Shown here: one piece after another, positions 11,260 through 21,775 of the stretch | Layout: every line of letters starts with the position of its first letter | How positions within the stretch are numbered: the first letter of the stretch is position 1 | Assembly: GCA_020698575.1 (NCBI GenBank) | Contig: CM036242.1 | Location: 5,555,254 to 5,619,253, forward strand | DNA from: Bostrychus sinensis | Taxonomy: Eukaryota > Chordata > Actinopteri > Gobiiformes > Eleotridae | Direction of reading: 5' to 3' | DNA: 64,000 nucleotides | Notes under the pieces: generated by a model | The model's database searches: none | Told to the model about the DNA's origin: nothing | Seen by the model: the letters and a program-made list of their open reading frames with translations, nothing else | Position numbers and translations under genes: made by a program

Positions 11260-11695
11260 GGAGTTTGTGAGGCCAACACAAACACCATACTACTACATAT
11301 AGGTCAACATTATGTAACACAATGCCATATTTTGGCTATATTTTTGTCTGAATTTTAGTTTCATTCTTTTGAGTTTGAGTAAACCTGCTGAAGACATACT
11401 CCAGTCTGCAGAGTTGTTGATATGAGAAAGGTGTTAATGAAGTAGAGCTCTATGCAGCACACATGCATCCAGTCCAGCAGCACAAGGCGGCCTGACATCC
11501 CAACTCTTGTTATCAAGCCACTTTTCTTTCTTTCCACCCAGGACAAAATATTCACAACACAGCAAAAATAAAATTCCCCTCCTGCTGTGCTCAGTGGTGT
11601 TACCATGGCAATCCCCAAATTATAATGGTATCTCTCACAAACAAGTCTCAGTGGGCTCTAATTTGGCTGCCTTTCAAAACAGCTACTTACTCTAG
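11260..11695. other. No feature recognised
   Basis: Short frames on both strands only; no transposon ends or exon-like blocks seen. Confidence 0.4.
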
Positions 11696-12355
11696 ACTGT
11701 TAAAAAAAACTTAAGGCAACAGGATTCCTCAAGAATTTCAACAACAAGCCTAATATTTTTTTGTTTTATGTCGAAAACCTTCAATTTTAAGTTTTACTCA
11801 TTATCATTGTTTTTTTCAAACTCATACAGCCAACTTACAGCTGTAACAGAAATGGAAAATTCACCTGTACACAGTAAATTGTGTTAGTGTTAAATTAACA
11901 GTCAGTGTGCATTTGTGTTGAAATTTTTGTGTATCACAGCACCATGACACTTTATACACCCACTCTCATGATTGACAGTGGTTGATACTTCTTTAAATGT
12001 CTCTTAAGAGAACATTTGAAGTGCAGGTATAAAACTAAATGCTGCTTTATAAGAGCTTTAAAACAAATTATAAAAAAATTTAAGTGCTCCTACGAGGTTT
12101 TTAAGATGTACTGAAAGAATATCTAACATGGTGCAACCACGATCAACTGCAGCTGAAAGGTTTTGTTGTTTATAGTAATTTTCTTTAAGGGTCACAAATT
12201 CAATATTTTTTTCAGAATTTGCTTTTATTTCCAAACTATTCTACTTAATATTACCCGAAGTAACACAATGCTCACTAAACTGACATTAAAAAAGTACAGT
12301 TTTCAGCCACTGCCCATTCAGATGGGAGTGAGTGCATTCAAATAGTCTCTTTTAA

Positions 12356-12672
12356 AGGGCCCATACTATGCTTTTTTGTGTGTGTGTCTTTTAAATTAAT
12401 TTAGAACACCTCTAGATCAATATCTTATATTTTATTTGGTCAGAAAATGCAGTAATTATTGAAAAAACTCTATTTGAAGAAACTCATCATTTGACTCTGT
12501 GAGAAATGCTCAGGTCCCCTGTCCCTTTAAGAGCCCTCCCTCCCCGCTGCCCAGCTGATGTCACGCCACTTCAGCTCTGAAACAAAAACACATCTCCAGG
12601 TATGTTTTTGATACAGGAACAACATTAAAACATGGTAGAAAGCTTAGGATTATTTTACATAATAGGGCCCCT
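12356..12672. mobile_element. TTAA-flanked short element (piggyBac-like ends)
   Basis: The element lies between TTAA at 12352-12355 and TTAA at 12673-12676. Its ends are imperfect inverted repeats: AGGGCCCATACTATG on the left and CATAATAGGGCCCCT on the right. A TTAA duplication is typical of piggyBac and also of Kolobok. It is 317 bp with no coding frame. Inside are a GT repeat and a stretch 'gtccctttaagagccctccc'. Confidence 0.75.
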
Positions 12673-12689
12673 TTAACTTCAAGAGCTGA

Positions 12690-12745
12690 GATCATGTGTG
12701 GCATTGTTCACCAGGGTCATGGTGGTGAAATTAATGATAGAGTAA
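12690..12745. repeat. Fragment of the 'gtggcattgttcacca' repeat family
   Basis: The phrase 'tcatgtgtggcattgttcac' followed by 'ggtcatggtg' recurs at 17923, 31560, 37450 and 38011. Here only a short piece remains. Confidence 0.55.
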
Positions 12746-12949
12746 AACTTAAAATTGAAAGTTCTTAGACATACGAAACTTTTGACATTTTGAGTTGGCC
12801 CCAAAACTCAGAAATCTTGAGGGATCCTTTTTTTTTTTTTTTTTTACAGTGTACAGACAGGCCATCCACACCATTAACTCAACAGCTGTAAATGTAATAT
12901 ATATTGACTTTTTTTTGTGTATTCCACTGTCACAGGTTACAAAAACACA

Positions 12950-12977
12950 TTATTATTATTATTATTATTATTATTAT
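12950..12977. repeat. (TTA)n microsatellite
   Basis: About nine TTA units, close to the T-tract at 12828-12845. Confidence 0.9.
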
Positions 12978-13299
12978 AAAGCTGAGGACCTGATGTTAGC
13001 TCTAAAAGCCCTGAGTGTCCACCTGCTCTGACCTTCTGTAACTGATCTTCAGGTGAACTGACAGCTGCTGCCGCTAACACCTGCTCTATCAACACATTTA
13101 TGAAACAGCATATCAGCTCCATTACCGACCTCACTTTGATATAAAATGTGTTTGTGGCTGGGGCTCGCTCTGTGGACCTCCTGCAGCTCTTTCTCTCCTC
13201 CACAGCCGCTCTGATGGAGCAACGCTGCAGCATCAAAGCCAAACTCTTCAAACAGCCACAGCCCCTCCATCCTCCTCCATCCTCCTCCTCCTCCCTCAG

Positions 13300-13345
13300 C
13301 ACATCATGGACCGGAGCAGTGAGAGCACTCAGGGCCCTTCAACAG
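13300..13345 (+). CDS. Candidate small coding exon with start codon
   Basis: A long pyrimidine-rich tract with CTCCTC repeats (about 13263-13297) ends in CAG. The 46-nt segment that follows holds ATG at 13306 in a fair Kozak context (atcATGG) and reads MDRSSESTQGPST before a consensus donor, gtgagc, at 13346. The upstream 120 bp are GC-rich. These signals together resemble a first coding exon of a spliced gene, but the segment is short and I recognise no protein. It could equally be chance in a CT-rich region. Confidence 0.25.
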
Positions 13346-14306
13346 GTGAGCCACATGTGGGGCCACACAATGGGATAAGTGACACTGCACAGACACTCAT
13401 TTGTTTTTGTTGTTTGTGAACCAGCAGACTCATGCTCACATTACACACAGTAGCTTTACCCTCAGGCCCTCGATTAAAAAAAATCAGGTTCTTCCTCTTA
13501 AAGCCCTTTTAGGTCACTGTGCCACATTTAAAAATCAAAACATGAAGAAAAAACAAAACAAAACGTTTTTTTTTTTTATTAACCGCTGTCCTCATCATAC
13601 AAAGCAAAAGTTAATTCATTTTCATATTTTAACCCCCTAAATACCAGTTTGTGCACATAACTCCCGTATATTTGTAAATAAAACATGAACTATTTACTCT
13701 TTAAAAATGCAAAATGTGTTTGTTTGTTTCTTTGTTTATTGTGCTGGGATTACCAGTCACTGATTTGCAATAAAATGGATCTTGATACATTTTTACTTTT
13801 TGTGCGATTACAAAAAATGTTCTGAAACTGAAAGCTCAAAGAAGCAGGCACTGTTATCTAATGGGAAATATAACAAGTATTATTTCCCACAATACAATGA
13901 GAAAATGGTGGCTCTGGTGGTGAATTTTTTGTTTGTGTATTTTTTTTCTTTAGCTTGTGACTGACAGGGTTACAGAGGAATTAACATGATTTAACATTTC
14001 TGTATTGTAGAGTGAAAATAATGGTTTTAATGTAAGACAATGGGACCAAAAAGGGCTTTAAGAGGAAGAATGTGAGTTTTTTGTCCAGACAGTTGAAAAT
14101 TCTTGTGATGCTAAAATCATAAAAAGTATTTATGAATGAACATCTTTGTCAAATATCATCACCCTCACATAAGAACTGGGCGGCACTGGTGGTATAGTGG
14201 TTAGGAGTTTGCATGTTCTCTCTGTGTCTGCGTAGGTTTTCCCTACCACTAAAAACATAGGGGGACCTATTGTACATGTTTCTGAATCCCAGTTGGACTT
14301 TCCTGG
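13346..14306. other. No gene recognised; SINE-like fragment near 14178
   Basis: The sequence 'ggcggcactggtggtatagtggttag' at 14178-14203, followed by 'gtttgcatgttctc', matches the head of a widespread teleost tRNA-derived repeat with most of its body deleted. A T-run occurs at about 13567-13579. The rest is featureless AT-rich DNA. Confidence 0.5.
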
Positions 14307-14310
14307 TTAA

Positions 14311-15092
14311 AGTTACACTGTGTAAGATTCCCAGTCTTGCGCCTCTAGAGGCCACAGGTGCCACTGCACTGTCGCAAAACGTAAACACTAGGGCCCCTCC
14401 TCCTTCTGAAACTGTGCGAGCGTGCGTTACGTCAAACTAACAATGGGACTAGAGAGTGCATTCATATTTACTGTATAAACTTCTGTAACCACTTGTGTGG
14501 CCGCAGATTGGATCTTCTATAGAGTTAGCGCTAGCGTTAGCTTATCGCGCAATGGTCGCATTAAAACAACTAATAACTGTATGAAAAAGCATGTTCTAAA
14601 GAAAAAATAAAGAGGCTAATTTACCTGTCCAACAATAAAGAAGCAAAAACGTGATCTGATTTGCAGCCTTCTCTGTCTCTCATCTGACGCCAGCGAGCAA
14701 AAGTCTGTCCGATGTTGACTCTTGTCTGTGATCTGGTGCGGTCCCTTTCACATTTTCTTTTTCTTGCCTCGTCCGACATTGTCTTCATCTTCTTGTGTCC
14801 TTCGGCCCTGACGAACTGGCGAAAATAACAACGCTAAAAGTAGCTTCCTGGTTATACTGCACCTCAGGTATAAGAGCTGAAGGGGGAATGCCGTAAAGCG
14901 AGTCGTTCCCTGTCACGTGAGTCTTCCTCAACAGCGGAGCGCTCCCGACCAAGTTACGAGGGCGGTTTCTCAGTACGGAAGCCCCGCTCGGAGCAACAGA
15001 TCGCACCTCAGGCCTTATAATCGCTCAAAAAAAATCACAAAAACAAGTCAGTATGCCCCACATATTTAGGAGAAAAGTTACACAGTGCAACT
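14311..15092 (-). mobile_element. TTAA-flanked element carrying a coding exon (copy A)
   Basis: The 782-bp element is bounded by TTAA (14307-14310 and 15093-15096) and has inverted ends AGTTACACTGTGTAA and TTACACAGTGCAACT. It is the reverse-orientation twin of 26563-27320; the two match over nearly their whole length, with about 25-45 bp of extra sequence here upstream of the exon (near 14870-14900). TTAA duplications fit piggyBac or Kolobok. It contains a GC-rich leader, a start codon, an open exon and a splice donor, but no transposase. Confidence 0.85.
14625..14788 (-). CDS. First-exon fragment with WRQMRD motif (copy A)
   Basis: Read on the minus strand, ATG at 14788-14786 (a second ATG three codons later) opens a 54-codon exon that ends at 14625 before gtaaat. 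The product is strongly basic at first (ARKRKCERDRTRSQTR), then VNIGQTFARWRQMRDREGCK and a segment ending in ASLLLD. I recall this pattern, basic region, then 'RWRxLR-x-x-KG-x-x-x-D-x-x-x-A-x-FLLD', as the N-terminus of uncharacterised multi-copy teleost proteins; I cannot name the family. The exon is intact and matches copy B (26836-26999) except at five bases, four of them silent. No downstream exon is present in the element. Confidence 0.6.
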
Positions 15093-15096
15093 TTAA

Positions 15097-16024
15097 ATAA
15101 AGATCAAATAAAAAAAAAATGCATTTGAAAAACCCTAAAAGTGACTTGTAACTCACTCAAACTTTTCCAAATTCTGTCTGAACTACCCCACACGCAAATG
15201 TGTTTTCCAACTTTTCTAATTGTACTGTAAACGCTGACTCTACAATTACCTCTGGAGTTATTTCATTTACATAATAAAGCCAATGTGCTATTGCATCTTT
15301 AACTTACTGCTACAGTATATGGAAATAAATTAAATGCTACCCACAGATGTGATGAGTAATGAAAAATCAGTAAAGTGCAGCTCTGTTACCAGCTGTAGGG
15401 ATAAGAAACCTGCTGCAGAGGTCAAACTGTGTGAGGTCTGGCTTTTTTCTGCCTCGGAACGATTCGTAGAAAACCATCAACAACATCAGAGAGCTGCTCC
15501 TGAACAAATCTCCACTGACTCTGAGCACAAACACTGTAAAAACATTAACAGCATTTGTTTGGAAAGAGAGAAAAATACTGAGCAGAGTGGGCTGGGACCA
15601 ACTCCAGGTTGTAGTGTCAGAGAGGAAAGTCTGTGTGTGTTTGAATAAATCCAAGAAACATGTTAATCTGAACAGACGTGGGTGTTTTAGACTGAACAGT
15701 GTGGATAGAAATCAAGAAGAAAACATGCTTATTATTTAGCACCTACCATTTTACCTCAGTGGCAAAAACTACTCATGTTTTCTCTATTTAACCCCTTTTT
15801 AAAGCTTAATTACCTGATCCATTTTGCAATAAATTCCATAGATGCAATTTTTTCAGTCATCAGTACAGCCTTTATGAAGACATTTGTGAAAAAAACAAAC
15901 AAAAAAACAACTATATCTTATCTGGGCTGAATGCTACAGTGGGGGAATTTTGCCAAGGGACATGAATGTGTAGCCAATCACTGGCTCGGAAAAAAGTGAA
16001 GCTCCTCCCACTGGGATCAGGGAC
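15097..16024. other. No feature recognised
   Basis: The plus-strand frame at 15334-15648 and the overlapping minus-strand frame do not resemble a known product and lack exon signals. The rest is AT-rich. Confidence 0.4.
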
Positions 16025-16072
16025 ACATTTATAGGTGGAGCCCGAGCGCGTGCACAGTTGTTTACAGAAGCA

Positions 16073-16285
16073 ATGGCGGCTGCTAACCCGAGCTGCAAGA
16101 TACCTATTCCAGCTCTGGCTACTGCAGCTTACACAGCAAAACAGCCCAAAAAAAGAAAACCAGAGACAGAAAAGACAGAAGTTAAGAGTTTATCAAACGT
16201 GAGAAGAAATAAAATGCAATGGAGAGAGCTTCGAGATCGCATTGTTCTAAAACTGGATGCAGAACCAGCTTTTTTTACTTCTTGA
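16073..16285 (+). CDS. Single-exon fragment with WRELRD motif (second family)
   Basis: ATG at 16073, about 45 bp downstream of a TATA-like 'acatttatagg', opens a frame beginning MAAANPSCKIPIPALATAAY, then a lysine-rich stretch (KQPKKRKPETEKTE), then RRNKMQWRELRDRIVLKLDA and EPAFFTS before a stop. The middle and end resemble the exons at 14625 and 26836: basic region, WR-x-LRD, D-x-E-x-x-FF. The usual ending in 'FLLD' plus splice donor has decayed to FFTS and a stop. The gene-like leader, GC-rich with gagcccgagcgcg, supports a transposon 5' exon. A different family from the TTAA copies; its element ends were not found. Confidence 0.45.
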   Translation: MAAANPSCKIPIPALATAAYTAKQPKKRKPETEKTEVKSLSNVRRNKMQWRELRDRIVLKLDAEPAFFTS

Positions 16286-17021
16286 CAGATAAGAAATGGT
16301 AAAGACTTGATAGAATATAGTAGCTAGTAATGGGTTTATGTGCGTTACAAGTGTAAGTGTATAAGTGTAGGAGGCGTCAGGGAAGAGGGAGGGGGGCCAC
16401 TTGGATGCAAGATCAGGTAGTTTAGCTTTCAGAGAAATTTGTGTAGTTGAGGGTACATTTATTGGATGTGAGTTTTGCAAAGAATTTTGTAATGAGTTAC
16501 ATCCAAATCCAATGTTTTTTGAATGTTTGAGGTGTTTTTGTTATGTTTGTGTTATAGGAAATTTGTGTACCATAGACTTCCATTAAAAACTCATTAATGA
16601 CCCCCGTCCTCTCCTTAAATTAAAGTAAAAATTTGCTTGCAATTTCCCATTTATCTGCAGCAAACCTCATGGAATTTTGTTAAAATTAAGTAAATCCAAA
16701 AATTGCCCCATTTTAGCCCTCTCCACCACTGACCTTTATTGTCATCCTTTACAACAAATAGACATCATTGTGTAATTCATGACTAGCAAACCAGCTAAAA
16801 AAAAAAAAAAAAAAAGCTTTCCCCTAAAATGGTTTTGATGTGTAGTTAGTGATATTTTCTTGGAGTCCAAATGGTTGTAGTGAAAAAATATTTTCCTGTA
16901 GTGCACTCAAATCCCAGACACAACCTAAACAACTCTATGTGAAGATGTGTTGAACTGTGAGGCAAACGGCGGTCACACAGGATACTGACTGGTTTTCTGA
17001 CCCGCCCAGACCCCCTCAATA
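16286..17021. other. No feature recognised; A-run at 16797-16815
   Basis: Apart from a 19-bp A tract the region shows only short frames. Confidence 0.4.
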
Positions 17022-17655
17022 CAGTAAAACCATTTTAGAGCGGCCTTTTATTGTGGCCAGCCTGTGCCATATTCATGCTGTCTGATCAGCATCTTGATAT
17101 ACCACACCTGTGAGGTGGATGGATTATCTCGGCAAAGGAGAAGTGCTCACGAACTCAGATTTTGACAGATTTGTGAACAATTTTTGAAAGAAATAGTGTT
17201 ATGTTCCATGTCTGTGTTTTGTTTTCCTCGTGTTTTATTTTGTAGTCTTGGTTTGTCCTCGTGTTTTTCTAACTTATTTTCTGCCTTTTGTGTTTCCCGC
17301 CCTTGTGATTGCCTGCCCCACCTTAATGTGTTTCACCTGTGCCTCATCCCAGTGTGTGTGTGTGTGTGTGTGTTTAAGCCATGTTCTCTCCTGCCTTTTG
17401 TTGGATCATGGTCGTGTCTTTTGTGAGTAACCGTGTCTAGTCTTAGTCTGCTTAACCCTAGTGTTCCCTGCGTCTCTTGTTTTCTGTTTTTTTTTTAATT
17501 AAAAGTTTATTTTAGTTCTGCATTTTTGGGTCCTTTTTCCCTCCTTGTTCCTCCCACCACGACAAATAGGCCTTTTGTGTAAAAAAAAAAAAAAAAGTCT
17601 AGAACTTTGAGTTCAGCTGATGAAAAATGGGAGCAAAAACAAAAGTGTTTGTAAT
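17022..17655. mobile_element. Tc1/mariner-like short element split by a solo LTR
   Basis: The parts at 17022-17196 and 17565-17655 are, in reverse orientation, the same family as 9458-9714: 'ggatggattatctcggcaaa', 'gacagatttgtgaacaat' and, after the interruption, 'tgatgaaaaatgggagcaaa'. Removing 17197-17569 joins them cleanly. It has no coding frame. Confidence 0.75.
17197..17564 (+). mobile_element. Solo LTR, 5-bp duplication AATAG
   Basis: The 368-bp insertion begins TGTTATGTTCC and ends CCACCACGACA, and is flanked by AATAG on both sides (17192-17196 and 17565-17569). A 5-bp duplication and TG...CA ends are typical of LTR retrotransposons. It shares most of its length with 61916-62272, for example 'gtgattgcctgcccc', 'ttaatgtgtttcacctgtgc' and 'gcatttttgggtcc'. 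A GT repeat lies at 17350-17373. Being a lone LTR with no internal region, it is the product of recombination between two LTRs. The family looks Gypsy-like from memory, but that is unproven. Confidence 0.9.
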
Positions 17656-17734
17656 ATTTTCAATGCAAAGTGGATTCTTTTAGAGGAGCTTACTTCAGCC
17701 TTGGGTATGTCTTAGATCACCAACAACACTGATT

Positions 17735-17876
17735 TAGATGGAGTCGGGATTTATTGGTGCTGACCGGGGAAGACCTAGGACACACTGCAGAAGAAATAAC
17801 TCTCAGGCCTGGGAGCGCCTTGAGGTTCCTCCGACTCTGCCCCGGATAAACAGAAGAAGAAGGATGGATGGTGGTA
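17735..17876 (+). mobile_element. RTE/Rex3-like LINE 3' end
   Basis: The frame reads GRPRTHCRRNNSQAWERLEV and then a proline/arginine stretch, followed by 'ggataaacagaagaagaagg' and GATG units. This matches the C-terminus and GATG-type tail of teleost RTE (Rex3) LINEs, with internal deletion. Only the last 140 bp remain. Confidence 0.6.
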
Positions 17877-17914
17877 ATATAACTGATGGGAGTGAGTGTA
17901 TTAGAATGCAGCAA

Positions 17915-18035
17915 AGACATCAGGTCATGTGTGGCATTGTTCCCCAGTGTCATGGTGCTGTGTTCATTTTAACACTGAAATATTAACACTAGAGTAAAGA
18001 GTAAATTTAACACTAGACAGATAAGGACCATATGT
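17915..18035. repeat. 'gtggcattgttcacca' / AACACT repeat copy
   Basis: The copy includes 'catcaggtcatgtgtggcat', 'cagtgtcatggtgctgtgtt' and 'aacactagagtaaagagtaa', and matches 31558-31690 almost base for base. No coding capacity. It may be a short element of unknown class. Confidence 0.7.
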
Positions 18036-20317
18036 TCACTGACTTTTTACTGTGCAGTTCTGCTTCTTGGTCCTAATAGTTTCACATTTACAACAGAACC
18101 TAAACCTCATCTCATCCAGACCACGCTCATCTTCACCAAGCAATAGTTGGTGACTGTTGCACTTGCTTTTATCTGTATACATTTAGGATATACTGTATTA
18201 TATTTATTGTTTGTAGTGGTTGAATAAATGGTCTTTGTTGACATTAGCTCAGTGCTGTTTGTGCCGCAGCACTGAGTCTTTCTTTGGTGCATTGGCCTCA
18301 TTTTTCTGTTCTCCAGAGCAGGGTCAGCCTCAGTCCACAGGGCCCACCTGTGTGTTTTCTTAATAAAGTGCTCCTCTCTCAGTCTGGAGGAGGAGGAGGA
18401 GGAGTTTGATCTGTTTTATGATTTGAGTTTGGAGTTGGGCTGATAGTGAAGTGCAGATGGCTTCTTTATGACCACACCGCTGTTTTGTCATTTGGCATTC
18501 ACAGTTCATGCCACAAAAGGAGGATTCATATTTGCAGTAACACAGGACTTTTATAGCTTGTGGTGTAATCGTGCAGCTGCTACCTGTGTTTAGACTTCAG
18601 CTCCTGGAACAGTGCAGAACACAGCAGGAGGTGAACTATACAGCTGCTACTAACACATCAGAAACATGAATATTCTTAAATCTACATATTTAATACAACT
18701 TTGAGCACTAAGCAAACTAATACCAAAGTGAGCTAATTAAATGTATTTTGTGGCTTCCATCACCTGAGACACTTTCTAGACAAATCCATCTTATAGAAAT
18801 TATAATTCACTGAGTGTTTCTCGGTTCTCTGTTTGGGTCGATCGAGTCCTTTCCATTAAAGCTCCAGGCGAAGAGGACAAATGAACACCAACTCAATTTG
18901 ACACGCTCATATTTTTACTACATTTTAGGGAGCATTTCTGTGCCTCGCGTTAGTCTTGGCACACGTGATCTGGTGTCGCTTCATACCCCACAGATAAAAA
19001 TCAGTAAAAAACAAACAAAACAACAAAATATATATAATAGATTTTTTTCTCTCTGGTCATCATTAATGATGTGTTAACTGTCATTTCATGTAAAAAGATT
19101 TTGTTTGTAAATTATTATTGTGACAAATTTGCATATAAATTGCATATTTAGGCACCTGCATTTATAGACTAGATTTATTAAAAACTGCATGCTTTATGGC
19201 AGGAACAATCCACAATAACACAAACAAAGCTCCTTCACCACTCTTCATCCTGATGAGATTTAGTTTAAAATAAAAGTTTAAAAGAAACTTTATTTTTGAC
19301 TCATTATTATGGTTAAAAGTGGCCAGGGCCATATTCACTCTAATATGGAATAATCCAAATAAATCTACCAAAACTCATGTAAAGTTTAAAACAGGAATTT
19401 GTCTTGCAATTTAAATAAAACTCTTGTGTCAAGTTTTTTTTTTTTCTTTTTCTTTTTTAAATCAAAAATGAGGCTGACTCAGTATAAAATGGATTTATCA
19501 GCTGCAGTCTCTGAGTCCATTTCGTACTCCTCTAAAGTGAGGGTTAGATTCTGCTGTTATTGTCCTGGAGCTGAAACTCTGGACTTTCTCTCTGATCTGA
19601 AATGCTGCAGACAGTTTGTCTGAACAGGCTGCATGTGTTTTGTTGCTTGTGGCTCCTGTAGGGGGCGCTCTAACAGTATGGTTCTTGGAACTGTCCAGTC
19701 TGTGTAGAACCAGAGCAGGACCTGGGGGACTTCACACATGTTCCTGGCTTAGTTCTGACTCTGTCAGGGCTTTGTTTTTAGTGATTCTTATAATTATTTT
19801 TACTTTAAAGAACAGATTTCTGCCTCAGCCCAGAGTGAGGTCTGTATGTGACCTCGGATCCTCTGCTGTGTGTGGACAGTGGGCTCCTGAGGGCCTCAGT
19901 AAACCTGGACAAACTTAAATATGACTCACAGTGAGCCCCTGACCTCCCTCTAGTGTGTGGTACACCAACTATTGATGTCTTGTAAAATATAAACTAGTTA
20001 GAGGAATAAAAACATTAAAAATACATTGGCAAAACTAGGTACTTTTGACTGGGGCCATTAGTGACCATGATACATTTCTGTTTATAAAAAACTCAATTTA
20101 CATCAGAAACCCAAAACAACTGTATGAAATCAGAGACAATTATTAGCCTGACAAAGTCATACAAAATCAGAGCAATAAAATAAAGCAATATGAAATATGA
20201 CAAAAAATATACATCCGGGGTCACGTTTTACCCCACTTTGTCAAAAACTTTAATTGCATTGCCATGACCCGCCAAAAAACTTTTGCCATAACAAACGTAA
20301 AAAGATTTGTTTGTACA
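18036..20317. other. 2.3 kb without a recognisable gene
   Basis: A GGA repeat occurs at about 18386-18402 and T-runs near 19433-19446. The overlapping frames at 19399-19918 give no known protein. I see no transposon ends. Confidence 0.4.
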
Positions 20318-20617
20318 TTGGAGCGGCAGTAGCTCATTTGGTAGAGATGCTTGCCCTCTAATCCACAGGTCAGTGGTTCAAGCCCCCATTGCATACTGTT
20401 GTTGTGTCCCTGGGCAAGAGACTTCACCCACCTTACCTGTATGAATGTGTCAGTGTGACTGTGTTTGTGGTGGTCAGAGGGGCCCTAGGCGCACAATGGC
20501 AGCCATGCTTCCACCGCCGAGTGAGACTGAGGAGTGAATGAATAATGCACCAAATTGTAAAGTGACTTTGAGTGTTAGGAAAAGCGCTATATAAGACTTA
20601 TGCATTATTATTATTAA
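20318..20617 (+). mobile_element. tRNA-derived SINE
   Basis: The head holds RNA polymerase III promoter boxes: a box A-like 'tagctcatttggtagagatg' (about 20328) and a box B 'ggttcaagccc' (about 20373). The body contains 'tgtccctgggcaagagactt' and the tail reads 'gactttgagtgt', 'gaaaagcgctatataaga', ending in ATT units. The tail resembles L2-type LINE tails, which would supply the reverse transcriptase. I found no clear target duplication. Confidence 0.8.
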
Positions 20618-20640
20618 GAATTCCAGAAATTTTTAAATTT

Positions 20641-21775
20641 TTAAAGACTTTTAAATCACCTGAGCCAAAACTTTATTCGCAATAGAACATAGTTAACGTA
20701 ACAAAAGTTTACACTGAGAAATTTCCACTTTCATGCACAAAATGAGCTCATTTAAATTTTTATGCCTCCTACAGGTCTCACAGTAGTTGGGACAGGGGCA
20801 GCATCTCTTCTTTTCCAAACAGTTTGATGACGTCTGGGCATCGAGGTTATGAGTTTCTGGAGTTTTGGTGTTGGAATTTGGTCACATTCTTGCCTGATAT
20901 AGGTTTCCAGCTGAAGAGTTCATGGTTGTCTTTGACATATTTTTGGTTTAATAATGATGCACCAAAAGTTCTCTATAGATGACAGATCTGGACTGCAGGC
21001 CAATTCAGCACCGGACTCTTCCCAAAGCCATGCTGTTGAAATACCTGCAGTCTGTGGTTTTACATTGTCCTGCTGAAATACACAAGGCCTTCCCTGACAA
21101 AGACTGAAAGGACGGTGCTTCTGGACCATGTTCACATATGGCTTCCTTTTTGCATGATAGAGCTTTAGTTGGCTCTGCAGATGGAGGATTGTTTTTACCC
21201 ACAGTGGTTTCTGGAAGTATTCCTGGGCCAATTTAGTAAAGTCATTGACACAATCACGCTGAGGGCCCCAAGACCAGGGGCTCCAATAAAAGCCTGGGGC
21301 CTTGTCTCTTACACAAAGATTTCTCCAGTTTCTCTGAATCTGAAGACCATGTTCTGCTCTGAAGATAATGAGATTCCCACAGCCTTTGCAATTTGACGTT
21401 GAAGAACATTGTTTTTAAAGTATTCCACTTTAATCTTTTTCCTCTTCACTCTTTCAGATTCAAGAGCCTCTGTCCATCTTTACTTCTGAGAGACTCTGCC
21501 TCTCTAAGACATCACTTTTATAGCTAAACATGTCCCAGACCTGAGATCAGTTACCTTCATTAATTGCTAGATGTTCTCCCAGCTGAAACTTTTTTATTTA
21601 TTTGTTTCATTTTTCAGCCATCTGTGGTCCCTCTCCCATCTATTGTGAGACGTGTAGCAAGCATCAAATTTAAAATGAGCTCATTTTGAGCATACAAGTG
21701 TAAATTTCATTTGTTAACTATGTTCTGTTGTGAATAAAAGATTGGCTCATGTGATTTGAAAGTCTTTTAGTTTAG
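20641..21775 (-). mobile_element. Tc1-like DNA transposon with about 110-bp inverted ends
   Basis: The left end (about 20645-20770: 'gacttttaaatcacctgagc', 'agaacatagttaac', 'aaatgagctcattt') is the inverted complement of the right end (about 21660-21770: 'aaatgagctcatttt', 'gttaactatgttct', 'gctcatgtgatttgaaagtc'). The interior carries a decayed Tc1-type transposase on the minus strand. Overall length, about 1.1-1.2 kb, is close to that of many Tc1 elements. Confidence 0.82.
20775..21500 (-). pseudogene. Decayed Tc1-like transposase
   Basis: Read on the minus strand the blocks run in the expected order: RQIAKAVGISLSS and a 'FRETGEI' segment (paired-like helix-turn-helix, about 21380-21330), LKLYHAKRKPYVNMVQKH, then FQQDNVKPQTAGISTAW with the second catalytic Asp, then ACSPDLSSIENFW with the catalytic Glu, and a C-terminal segment resembling KLQKLITSMPRR. 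Stops and frame changes break it, and the region between VQKH and QQDN, including the first catalytic Asp, is shortened. The normal enzyme is about 340 residues and performs cut-and-paste at TA sites; this copy cannot. Confidence 0.85.

Larger units (their letters stand above)
11696..12851. mobile_element. Palindromic CACTG-type short element, interrupted
   Basis: The left part (11696-11845, starting 'actgttaaaaaaaactt' and 'aaggcaacaggat') and the right part (about 12745-12851, with 'gagttggcccc', 'cttgagggatcc' and a T-run before 'acagtg') match the two inverted arms of the complete element at 46739-47227. Between them lie other repeats, including the TTAA element at 12356-12672 and a piece of the 'gtggcattgttcacca' repeat. 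The simplest reading is one old palindromic element that took later insertions. Confidence 0.6.

Noticed and set aside
19399..19918. Plus-strand frames with a hydrophobic stretch (LFLVILIIIF)
   Set aside because: The stretch is in an AT-rich segment, the frames begin in a T-run, and there is no supporting domain.
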